In this document: positions 1-6,090 of the stretch, in pieces
How the letters are laid out: each line of letters opens with the position of its first letter
Position numbering within the stretch: the first letter of the stretch is position 1
Source: DASYYE01 sp035946955
GTDB taxonomy: Bacteria; Actinomycetota; Actinomycetes; Streptosporangiales; Streptosporangiaceae
DNA length: 23,968 nucleotides
Direction of reading: 5' to 3'
Assembly: GCA_035946955.1 (NCBI GenBank)
Contig: DASYYE010000033.1
Coordinates: forward strand, 1 to 23,968
Position numbers and translations under genes: made by a program
Notes under the pieces: model-generated
Databases searched by the model: none
The model's input: the letters and a program-made list of their open reading frames with translations, nothing else
What the model was told of the DNA's origin: nothing

Positions 1-1
1 G

Positions 2-133
2 GGCACTCCCGCGAACGCCACGGTCACACTGAACCTGGCAGCAGGCACCAACTCAATCCTGTTCAGCAACACCACCACGACCGGCGACGTCCCCGACATC
101 GACAACATCACAGTCCCGGCAAACCCCAGCTAG
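2..133 (+). CDS. C-terminal end of a secreted protein with a CBM6/CBM35-like carbohydrate-binding module (5' end outside window)
   Basis: The reading frame is open from the left edge to TAG at 131-133 and gives the last 43 residues of a protein. The pattern TVTLNLAAGTNSILFSN followed by DIDNITV is the usual last two beta-strands of CBM6/CBM35-type modules, where an L.L.aG.N.I.f strand precedes a D.D.I.V strand. Such modules usually sit at the C-terminus of secreted glycoside hydrolases, but the catalytic part is outside the window, so the enzyme type is unknown. Location next to other secreted carbohydrate-active genes fits. The family call rests on a short pattern; another jelly-roll module is possible. 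Confidence 0.6.
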   Translation, partial: GTPANATVTLNLAAGTNSILFSNTTTTGDVPDIDNITVPANPS

Positions 134-180
134 AGGAGCTGCCCGGCCGGTCTTTGACGGCCTGGGTGAGGCTGGCCTTG

Positions 181-239
181 GCAAGGCCTCCGGTGCAGTC
201 CCGAGGGTGTCCGCCCACCCCGGCAGCCGGAGGCCTTGC
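181..239 (+). terminator. Perfect 13-bp inverted repeat downstream of the CBM gene, possible terminator
   Basis: GCAAGGCCTCCGG (181-193) is perfectly complemented by CCGGAGGCCTTGC (227-239), with a 33-nt apical part that can itself pair weakly (GGTG with CACC). It lies 47 bp after the stop codon at 133. There is no T-run, which is common for actinobacterial terminators. The long loop makes a simple terminator less certain than a structured RNA 3' end. Confidence 0.4.
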
Positions 240-573
240 TGTCATGTCTTCTTCGTATGCCACCGGCGACGCCAGCACCCCGCGCCCCGCCGTGTCCCGC
301 GGCTGTCTGGCGCACCCGCCACGGCAACGCCGCCGGCCGCCCGCAGCGCCGCAGGCCTATCCGGCTGATCTGCCCGACACCGAATAGGCCGCGACCGCTC
401 CGATGACCCCGGTGCCGGCCCGGTGGGCGGCCGGGGCGGACACCCGGAGGGCCACTGCCACCGCGAGATGACCGACACGGCCGGCCACCTGGCCGGCAAC
501 GGAACGAATTAGCGGGCGCGGCCTGCCGGCTCCCCGGACTGGCCGGCGGTACACCTGTCCTTCCGGCGCTGCT

Positions 574-611
574 GCGAGGCCGCTGGGCTGCCGCGAGGCC
601 GCTGGGCTGCC
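574..611. repeat. Tandem duplication of a 19-bp unit
   Basis: GCGAGGCCGCTGGGCTGCC occurs twice head to tail (574-592 and 593-611) without mismatch, in noncoding DNA about 60 bp before the membrane-protein gene. It is probably a slippage duplication; no function is apparent. Confidence 0.8.
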
Positions 612-634
612 GCCTGCCTGCCGAATCGTTAATC

Positions 635-653
635 ACTTGCCGATTTGGCAAGT
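635..653. promoter_or_regulatory. Perfect 19-bp palindrome, candidate operator of the membrane protein/regulator pair
   Basis: ACTTGCC (635-641) and GGCAAGT (647-653) form a perfect 7-bp inverted repeat around GATTT, ending 18 bp before the ATG at 672. A -10-like TAGTAC lies at 657-662, so a transcript would start at or close to the ATG. No Shine-Dalgarno sequence is visible before 672, so the mRNA may be nearly leaderless. The winged-helix protein encoded by the second gene is the obvious candidate to bind here; that is inference. Confidence 0.55.
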
Positions 654-671
654 CGCTAGTACGCTCCACCC

Positions 672-1097
672 ATGGTTGACGACAACATCTCCCCCCAGCA
701 GGCCTCCGCCGCACTGAGCCGCGCCGAGGAGTCCACCCGGCGGGTACGCGCGCGGGCCCGCTGGATGAGCGCTTACCTGGGCGTTTTCTCCGCCGGTTTC
801 GCCGCGATCACGCTTGCGGTCGGGCTGGTCAGGCCACTGACACCGCGCATCCTGGTGTTTGCGGCATGGGCGGTGCTGGTTGCGGCAGCGGTCGCCTGGT
901 CCCGGCGGCGCCCAGCCAACATCTGCGGCACGACGGCCCGGGTCAGCCGCTACTGGGTCATCTCGATTTCGCTCTACGCCGTAGCGGTGGCCGCAGGCAC
1001 ACCACACCTCACCGGTCACCCCACGTACTGGGTGTCGGCCGCACTCGCGGTGGCCACACCGCTCGCGGTCGCGGCGTTCCGGGAACGGCGCGTGTGA
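672..1097 (+). CDS. Four-TM integral membrane protein, function unknown
   Basis: A 141-residue protein with a charged, probably cytoplasmic N-terminus (residues 1-30, rich in R and E) and about four hydrophobic segments at roughly 32-52, 57-77, 92-110 and 120-138, ending in a short basic tail (RERRV). No catalytic motif is visible. Small membrane proteins of this type are often encoded directly before a winged-helix regulator in actinobacteria. Here the stop TGA overlaps the GTG start of that regulator by 4 bp (GTGA, 1094-1097), so the two are translationally coupled. ATG at 672 has no clear ribosome-binding site, consistent with a near-leaderless transcript starting beside the 635-653 palindrome. 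The product is real but unnamed. Confidence 0.8.
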   Translation: MVDDNISPQQASAALSRAEESTRRVRARARWMSAYLGVFSAGFAAITLAVGLVRPLTPRILVFAAWAVLVAAAVAWSRRRPANICGTTARVSRYWVISISLYAVAVAAGTPHLTGHPTYWVSAALAVATPLAVAAFRERRV

Positions 1098-1492
1098 CAG
1101 GCACCCACCCGCGCCATGACCTCGACGACCTGCTAACCCACCCGGTACGGCTGTCCATCGTTGCCGCCCTGGCCGGGGTCGAACGGGCCGAGTTCGCACT
1201 GATCCGTGACAGCCTGGAAGTCAGCGACTCGATGCTGTCCAAACAGATCGCCCTGCTCGAAGCCGCCGGCTACGTCGAAGTAGAGAAAGGACGGGTCGGC
1301 CGGCGCACCCGGACCTGGCTCAGCATCACCTCTACCGGCGACGAGGTCTACCGCCGTCACATCCACGCCCTGCGGGCCATCGCTGGCCTTGACCCACAGC
1401 CAGGCCACGCCCCTGCCCAACGTAGAACCCCCATCCCCAGGAAACACAAGACCGCCATTAGAGGCGCGGGTTTCACAAACGGACAAAACTAA
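1094..1492 (+). CDS. Winged-helix DNA-binding transcriptional regulator (HTH_34/MarR-like)
   Basis: Starting at GTG 1094, this is a 132-residue protein. Residues about 8-90 match the single winged-helix domain in which HPVRLSIVAAL is helix 1, the recognition helix is around VSDSMLSKQIALLEAAGYVEVEKG, and the wing contains GRRTRTWLSITSTG. Proteins of this group bind palindromic operators as dimers and usually act as local repressors. The C-terminal 40 residues are basic and probably disordered. The start is chosen because GTG 1094 overlaps the previous stop in a GTGA and lies just before the conserved domain; a longer in-frame reading would run inside the membrane gene. The gene shares the promoter region with the 635-653 palindrome, suggesting autoregulation. 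Confidence 0.85.
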   Translation: MTGTHPRHDLDDLLTHPVRLSIVAALAGVERAEFALIRDSLEVSDSMLSKQIALLEAAGYVEVEKGRVGRRTRTWLSITSTGDEVYRRHIHALRAIAGLDPQPGHAPAQRRTPIPRKHKTAIRGAGFTNGQN

Positions 1493-1707
1493 CCCATGGT
1501 TCCCAATTACTGGCAGCCGGCCAACGACAGGGTTGCCGCCCAGCAGGGGGTAGAGGGCTGCCGGGGAGACCCGGCGTCGTAAATCCATGGAGTTTGGCGT
1601 CAGGAACGCCTGCCGCCAGGCTCCCGCTGGCAGATGGATGACGCAAACACCATTGCCGAGTGTTCCTGATCGCCGATCCGCGGACCAGCCTGGCCGACAC
1701 GCAGTCC

Positions 1708-2262
1708 CTATCGCGTCGTGGTTGCTCCTGGTGCCCTGCTGGGTGACCGGGCCAGCGCACCGTAATCGTGTCGCAGGTCGAGTTCGTATACCTGGCCGAT
1801 CAGGTCGACGCCGAAGCTGTGATGCGGGTCCTCGGAGAGGAGTGTGAACCCGCGGGCGAGGTAGATTCGCCGGGCGGCCGTGAGCGGATGGTTGGTCCAC
1901 AGCCGCAGCCGCTCATAGCCAGCTTCACGCGCGAACGCGACGCACTCGTCGACCAGTCGGGCACCCAGCCCGTGCCCGCGTGCTTTCGGGTCGACGAGCA
2001 GGATCCGCAACTGCGACGTTGACTGGTCGGCGGCTATGCAGAATACGCACCCGACTCGGCGCCCGCCTGCTTCGGCAATCCAGGCGGCTTCGCGGCTTGG
2101 GTCGTGGGCCGCCGCGTAGTCGGCGACGATCCGGGCGACCAGCGCCTCGAAACTCCTATCCCAACCGAACTCGGCCGCATAGGTCTCGCCGTGAGCCATG
2201 ACCACCCAGCCGAGGTCGCCCGGGCTGCCCAGCCGCCGGATCGTGATGTCTGAGCTGTCCAT
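1708..2262 (-). CDS. GNAT family N-acetyltransferase
   Basis: A 184-residue protein with a complete GNAT fold. The acetyl-CoA-binding motif A is at about residues 87-112 (LLVDPKARGHGLGARLVDE, with the R/Q-x-x-G-x-G/A signature as RGHGLG). A later YLARGFTLLSEDPHH marks motif B, and the N-terminal GDLGWVVMAHG segment is also typical. This sequence type is best known as the acetyltransferase half of MarR-GNAT fusion proteins; here it stands alone with no HTH domain. The substrate cannot be told from sequence. ATG 2262 has AGGAG 6-7 bases upstream, and that site abuts the base of the 34-bp palindrome at 2271-2304, suggesting tight control. The last 15 or so residues (after about 168) are low complexity. 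Confidence 0.88.
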   Translation of the reverse strand: MDSSDITIRRLGSPGDLGWVVMAHGETYAAEFGWDRSFEALVARIVADYAAAHDPSREAAWIAEAGGRRVGCVFCIAADQSTSQLRILLVDPKARGHGLGARLVDECVAFAREAGYERLRLWTNHPLTAARRIYLARGFTLLSEDPHHSFGVDLIGQVYELDLRHDYGALARSPSRAPGATTTR

Positions 2263-2270
2263 CGAGGCTC

Positions 2271-2304
2271 CTGTGCCACTGAAACAATCGTTTCAGTGGC
2301 ACAG
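2271..2304. promoter_or_regulatory. Perfect 34-bp palindrome upstream of the GNAT gene, TetR-type operator or leader hairpin
   Basis: CTGTGCCACTGAAAC (2271-2285) is perfectly repeated in inverse as GTTTCAGTGGCACAG (2290-2304) around AATC. The inner core GAAACAATCGTTTC resembles operators of TetR-family repressors, which commonly read TGAAAC-n-GTTTCA. The end of one arm touches the AGGAG ribosome-binding site of the acetyltransferase gene. It may be a DNA operator, an RNA hairpin that sequesters the site, or both. No TetR gene lies in this window. Confidence 0.6.
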
Positions 2305-2385
2305 TAACACCATGACCCTGCCGGCGCGACCCGGGCCCAAGCGGGACTAAGCGTGGTCGACCTCGGGCACCCTCCCGCGCCCAGG

Positions 2386-2404
2386 TGACAGGTCACACCT
2401 GTCA
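2386..2404. promoter_or_regulatory. Inverted repeat between the GNAT and WD40 genes, possible operator
   Basis: TGACAGGT (2386-2393) and ACCTGTCA (2397-2404) form a perfect 8-bp inverted repeat with a 3-base spacer, about 110 bp upstream of the WD40 gene. The half-site spacing suits a dimeric regulator. No clear -35/-10 pair was found beside it, so its use is uncertain. Confidence 0.35.
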
Positions 2405-2515
2405 TCCAGACGGCAATTGGAACAGACCGGCTGTGATGGCGAGGAGTATCCTTGCAGTTTGCTGCCTGGCCTCAGAAGGTTCGGCATCGGTTGGGGTGGG
2501 GGGTAAAGGGCGTCG

Positions 2516-5347
2516 GTGAAGCGCTGGCTGGGCGTGCCCGCGGTCCGGGGCCGTGCCCGGAGAGCCAACGGCGCAGGTGCCTGGGATCCGCTGGCTGGCA
2601 CACCGGGTGCCTTGGAAGCGGACCTCGGCCGCCTGGGTGAGCGGGCGAGCCTGGCGCGGCTGCTGCTGACGGCGCTGGCCTGGGGCCGGGGGCCCGGCCT
2701 GCCACCGGAGTGCTGGGTGAGCGCCGCACGTGCGCTGGCCGGCCTCGGCGGGCTGCCCGTGACGCCCGTGGACTCCGACGTGCGCTGGGTGCTGCGCAAG
2801 GTGGGGCACTGGCTGGCCGAGGGTACCGGGCCGGGCGGGCGGGCGGTCCTCCGGCTGCGTGACGCTGGGGTCGCTGCCTGCCTGCGTGGCGAGACCGGCG
2901 AGTCCAGCGCGGCTGAGCAGGCTCTCACGCGGGCGCTGCTGGCGGCGGTGCCCGCGGGACCGTGCGGCCCGGACTGGGCGGCGGCCCACCCCTACGTGCG
3001 GGCCTTCCTCGCCCAGCACGCGGCGGCCGCCGGCCCCGGCGTCCTCGCAGACCTGGTCACCGACCCCGCCTTCCTCGCCGCCGCCGACCCGGCCACCCTT
3101 GGGCCACTGATGTTCTTCCCCGGCTCCCCGCTGCGCGACGTGGGCCGCCTCTACCAGTGGGCCCTGCCCATGCTCGGCGGCGACCCGCATGACAACGCCG
3201 CCTGCCTAGCCGAAGCGGCCCATGCGCTGGGTGCCGGCTACTTCGGGGACTATGCGGGCGCCAGGCCCACTTACCAGACCCGCATGGTGAGCGTGCGCCG
3301 CGAGGACAGTCTGCGTAGCATCACCATCTGCCCACTGACCGGCGTGGCGCTGGCCACTGCCCCGGACGGGCGGACACTCCTGGCGATCGCCTGCGACGAC
3401 GGCCTGGTCCGGCTGTATGACGCGGTCACGGCCCTGCCCGCTGGGGAACTGGCCGGGCACACCGACGGTGTCATCAACGTGCAGTTCGGCACCGTAAAGG
3501 GGGAGGCGGGTGGTGGGCGGCTACTGCTGGCAAGCGCGAGCGCGGACCACACGGCGCGGGTCTGGGACCCGCTGACGGGTGAGCCGGTGGGTGAGCCGCT
3601 CACCGGCCACAGCGAGCGGGTATGGCATGCGGCGTTCGGCACCACCCCGCACGGGCGGCTGATACTGGCGTCCGCAAGCGCCGACCGCACCGTGCGGGTC
3701 TGGGACCCGCTGACCGGCGAGCCGGTGGGTGAGCCGCTCACTGGCCACAGCGGCGCGGTGTGGCACGTGGCGTTCGGCACCACCCCGCACGGGCGGCTGA
3801 TACTGGCCTCGGGCAGCAAGGACGGCACGGTCCGGCTGTGGAACCCGCTGACCGGGACCGCGGTGGGTGAACCCCTCACCGCGCACACCGAAGGTGACGG
3901 TGTGTGCCAGGTGGCCTTCGCCACCGTGACGGGGGATGGGGAGGCGGGTGCGAGGCGGCTACTGCTGGCATCCGGGGGCTGGGACGGGACCGTCCGGCTG
4001 TGGGATCCAGAGAGTGGAGCATCGGTGGGTGAGCCACTGGCCGCGGACGCCGGGACGGTGACCACGGTCGCGTTCGGCACCGTGCCCGGGGATGGTGAGG
4101 CGGGTGGGCGGCTGCTGCTGGCATCCGGGCACGACGACCAGACGGTGCGGCTGTGGGATCCGCTGACCGGTAAACCCGCCAGCGGCCCGCTCTCCGGCCA
4201 CAACGGCTGGGTCTTGTGTGTGGCCTTCGGCACCGTGACCGGGGATCGGGAGGCGGGCGGGGAGCGGCTGATCCTGGCCTCATCGGCGTGGGAGCCGACG
4301 ATCCGGCTGTGGGACCCGCTCATGGCCACGGCGGACCTCTCCCCCGTCGCCGAGCGGGCGGGTTCGGTCACCGCCGTCGCGTGCCACGACTCGGGCAGGA
4401 CACTGGTGGCGGCCGCGGGCGCCGACTACGCCGTGCGGGTCTTCGACCTCGCCTCCGGCGACCTGGCCTGTCCCCCGCTCACCGGCCACAAGGACAGAGT
4501 CGGGGCACTGGCGTTCGTCACCGGCCCGGACGGGCGCGTGCTGCTGGCCTCGGCGGGCCGGGACCGGACCGTCCGGGTGTGGGATCCGCTGGCCGGCACG
4601 CCGGTGGGCGAGCCACTCCCCCATCACGAGCCGGTCACCGCAGCCGCGTTCGGCTCCGTGACAGCGGGTGGGGGGCGGCTGCTGCTGGCGACGGCGGCCG
4701 AGGACGGGACCATCCGCCGGTGGGACCCCCTCTCGGGCGAGCCGCTGGGAGAGCCGACAGCGGCCCACCGTGGCTGGGCGGGCGCGATCTCCTGTGGCAC
4801 CGCCCCGGACGGGCGGCTGCTGATCGCGTCGGGCGGCGAGGACGGGACCGTCGGGCTGTGGGACGCGGTCACAGGCGCACCAGCCCGCCCGCCCCTGGGT
4901 GCGGATGGCGAGCACGCCGACCCGGTGCAGGCCTTGGCGTTCGGCACCGTGACGGCAGGTGGGACGGACGGGCGGTTGCTGCTGGCCTGCGGTGGAGCCG
5001 ACGGCGCGGTGCGGCTGTGGGACCCGCTGACCGGAGCGTGCGCGGCTGGGCCGCTGCACGGTGACGGCGGCTGGGTGGCATCGCTGGCGTTCACCACAGA
5101 CCAGCGCGGACGGATGCTCCTGGCAGCGGCCAGGGGCACCACGGTCCAGCTCTGGGATCCGGCCGACCCCGCCCGCCCGCGCACACTGCGGCGCCGCACG
5201 ACCATCTCGTCCCTGGCTGCCTCCGGGGCCGTGCTGGCGATCGGCGGTGACGAGGGCGTCAGCGTGATCGAACTGGGACACCCCACCTCGCCCACGCCAG
5301 GCGCTCTCAAGGCACGCACAGAGCAAGAGGCCGGAAACCGGGTATGA
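2516..5347 (+). CDS. WD40-repeat protein, N-terminally truncated relative to STAND NTPase-WD40 proteins
   Basis: A 943-residue protein starting at GTG 2516, with AAAGGG 5 bases upstream and an in-frame TAA at 2504-2506 excluding a longer start. Residues about 25-240 match the helical region that follows the NTPase core in actinobacterial STAND/NACHT-WD40 proteins: a DLGRLGERASLARLLLTALAW segment, GLPPECW, DVRWVLRKVGHWL, then AHPYVRAFLAQHAAAAG. From about residue 276 to 925 there are about fourteen WD40 blades, most ending in a variant of TVRLWDP and opened by GH, enough for two seven-bladed propellers. The P-loop NTPase and any N-terminal effector are absent. The frame is intact through 2.8 kb, so it is either a functional scaffold or a recent deletion derivative. 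STAND-WD40 proteins are known for signal-sensing and defence-like roles; the role of this form is unknown. Confidence 0.88.
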   Translation: MKRWLGVPAVRGRARRANGAGAWDPLAGTPGALEADLGRLGERASLARLLLTALAWGRGPGLPPECWVSAARALAGLGGLPVTPVDSDVRWVLRKVGHWLAEGTGPGGRAVLRLRDAGVAACLRGETGESSAAEQALTRALLAAVPAGPCGPDWAAAHPYVRAFLAQHAAAAGPGVLADLVTDPAFLAAADPATLGPLMFFPGSPLRDVGRLYQWALPMLGGDPHDNAACLAEAAHALGAGYFGDYAGARPTYQTRMVSVRREDSLRSITICPLTGVALATAPDGRTLLAIACDDGLVRLYDAVTALPAGELAGHTDGVINVQFGTVKGEAGGGRLLLASASADHTARVWDPLTGEPVGEPLTGHSERVWHAAFGTTPHGRLILASASADRTVRVWDPLTGEPVGEPLTGHSGAVWHVAFGTTPHGRLILASGSKDGTVRLWNPLTGTAVGEPLTAHTEGDGVCQVAFATVTGDGEAGARRLLLASGGWDGTVRLWDPESGASVGEPLAADAGTVTTVAFGTVPGDGEAGGRLLLASGHDDQTVRLWDPLTGKPASGPLSGHNGWVLCVAFGTVTGDREAGGERLILASSAWEPTIRLWDPLMATADLSPVAERAGSVTAVACHDSGRTLVAAAGADYAVRVFDLASGDLACPPLTGHKDRVGALAFVTGPDGRVLLASAGRDRTVRVWDPLAGTPVGEPLPHHEPVTAAAFGSVTAGGGRLLLATAAEDGTIRRWDPLSGEPLGEPTAAHRGWAGAISCGTAPDGRLLIASGGEDGTVGLWDAVTGAPARPPLGADGEHADPVQALAFGTVTAGGTDGRLLLACGGADGAVRLWDPLTGACAAGPLHGDGGWVASLAFTTDQRGRMLLAAARGTTVQLWDPADPARPRTLRRRTTISSLAASGAVLAIGGDEGVSVIELGHPTSPTPGALKARTEQEAGNRV
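3561..3836 (+). repeat. Near-identical 138-bp direct repeats encoding WD40 blades
   Basis: The DNA encoding consecutive blades repeats with a 138-bp (46-codon) period. For example TCTGGGACCCGCTGAC begins at 3561 and again at 3699 with one mismatch, and TTCGGCACCACCCCGCACGG also recurs one period apart. Such high nucleotide identity indicates recent internal duplication or gene conversion and makes blade number prone to change. Confidence 0.75.
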
Positions 5348-5814
5348 AGTCGAGGACTATCCTCGATTGCTGGGGCCACGCGGAGTGGTGCAGGCTGGCG
5401 CAGCGGATACCCGGAGATCAGCACCCAGAGGCAGGAGTTTCCTGGACCAACCGGTGATCTTCGTGCCGCCTGCTGGTATTCACTGCCTGAGCTTCCCCGA
5501 CGGGACTCACCTTCCGCCAGCGAACACGTCTGGCAACCGAAACAATCATGCGTGGTTGCCGCGCAACGGTATGTCTGGCCCATGATGGGGAGGGTGGCGC
5601 AATGCCATCGGGGGCCGGGATCCCCTCGCCGTGGATGAGTCGTCTTATCGCGGGTTTTGGTTGTTGTTTTGTCTGGTTCATTCCTGAATGCGAAGCCACA
5701 ATCCGTGATAAGTCGTTGCTTTGTCTCAATATGCGAGACGACTGGTACCTGGGGGCGTCTGCCGCCGGGGCCTACTTGACCGGTGCTCTGGGACCGGGAG
5801 AACGCGGAGCCGGC
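5348..5814. other. Gene-poor stretch after the WD40 gene
   Basis: No supported gene. Composition is less GC-rich than the neighbours, with T-rich runs around 5640-5720. A frame of 104 codons at 5548-5862 has no ribosome-binding site or recognisable domain before its end, where it runs into the reverse-transcriptase-like remnant. Small inverted repeats are present at 5350-5366, at 5532-5538/5554-5560 (GGCAACC/GGTTGCC), and an alternative GTTGC/GCAAC pairing at 5555-5567 shares bases with the latter. Confidence 0.5.
5350..5366 (+). terminator. Short stem-loop just after the WD40 stop codon
   Basis: TCGAGGA (5350-5356) pairs perfectly with TCCTCGA (5360-5366) around CTA, starting 3 bases after the stop. 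The stem is short and not G+C-rich throughout, with no T-run, so it is at best a weak terminator. Confidence 0.3.
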
Positions 5815-5976
5815 CCGTATGAGAGGACCAAGCGGCGTCGCCAGGGTCTGCCCAACTACTAGCTCTGCCGGTACACGGACGACTGGTGCCGTGTCAGGCA
5901 CAAAGAGGCACTCTCTTCGATCAAGTCGAGGAGGTGCAACCCGGACCCAAGACGCTTCGGCGATGACAGAAAGTAA
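5815..5976 (+). pseudogene. Probable remnant of a group II intron reverse transcriptase
   Basis: One frame reads YERTKRRRQGLPNY, then stop (5860-5862), then LCRYTDDWC and a further 28 codons to TAA at 5974-5976. Group II intron reverse transcriptases carry a basic segment followed by a motif like G.P.YRL.RYADD, where YADD holds the two catalytic aspartates. Here the stop sits exactly where the family has arginine, YADD reads YTDD, and after about 10 more residues similarity is lost. No start, upstream palm motifs or intron RNA domains V/VI were recognised. This is what is seen plus family knowledge from a short match; chance similarity cannot be excluded. Confidence 0.4.
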
Positions 5977-6013
5977 TTACGTTCCGCTTGCTTAGTCATC
6001 TTCCCAAACGTCC

Positions 6014-6042
6014 TTGATAGGGGGTCTGCTGCTGAGTACCTT
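6014..6042 (+). promoter_or_regulatory. Putative sigma70-type promoter of the GH18-like gene
   Basis: TTGATA (6014-6019) and TACCTT (6037-6042) are separated by 17 bp, close to the -35/-10 consensus of the main vegetative sigma factor. The -10 box lies inside the left arm of the inverted repeat at 6035-6069, so a protein bound there would block it. Confidence 0.5.
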
Positions 6043-6076
6043 ACCAGTAGTGACCACTGGTAAGGTACTGGTAAGA
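6035..6076. promoter_or_regulatory. Operator with three ACTGGTAAG half-sites upstream of the GH18-like gene
   Basis: AGTACCTTACCAGT (6035-6048) and ACTGGTAAGGTACT (6056-6069) form a perfect 14-bp inverted repeat around a 7-bp spacer. A third half-site ACTGGTAAG follows at 6068-6076, 12 bp from the second copy at 6056-6064. GntR-family sugar regulators use ACTGGT-type half-sites, so control of this hydrolase by such a repressor is plausible. The regulator is not encoded in the window. Confidence 0.6.
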
Positions 6077-6090
6077 ACAGGAGCAGGGCC

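Larger units (their letters stand above)
134..671. other. Gene-free stretch of 538 bp
   Basis: No frame here has a convincing start, ribosome-binding site or recognisable protein. The open frames are compositionally biased shadows rich in R, P and G. The stretch holds a 13-bp stem just after the CBM gene (181-239), a 19-bp tandem duplication (574-611) and a palindrome just before the next gene (635-653). Confidence 0.6.

Noticed and set aside
1587..1847. 86-codon plus-strand frame after the winged-helix regulator
   Set aside because: No recognisable domain, and it overlaps the GNAT gene end on the other strand. The 1493-1707 gap holds only a short GCCGGG/CCCGGC stem (1560-1575) of doubtful meaning.
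1133..1900. 255-codon minus-strand frame joining the GNAT 3' end and the regulator region
   Set aside because: Shadow of the winged-helix gene and the GNAT gene; no domain or ribosome-binding site.
3270..5280. Periodic DNA repeats as a CRISPR or satellite array
   Set aside because: The repeats are in frame and encode WD40 blades, with variable unit lengths and no spacer-repeat pattern.
5548..5862. 104-codon frame as an intact gene
   Set aside because: No ribosome-binding site, unusual base composition for this genome, and its end matches a reverse transcriptase remnant interrupted by its own stop codon.
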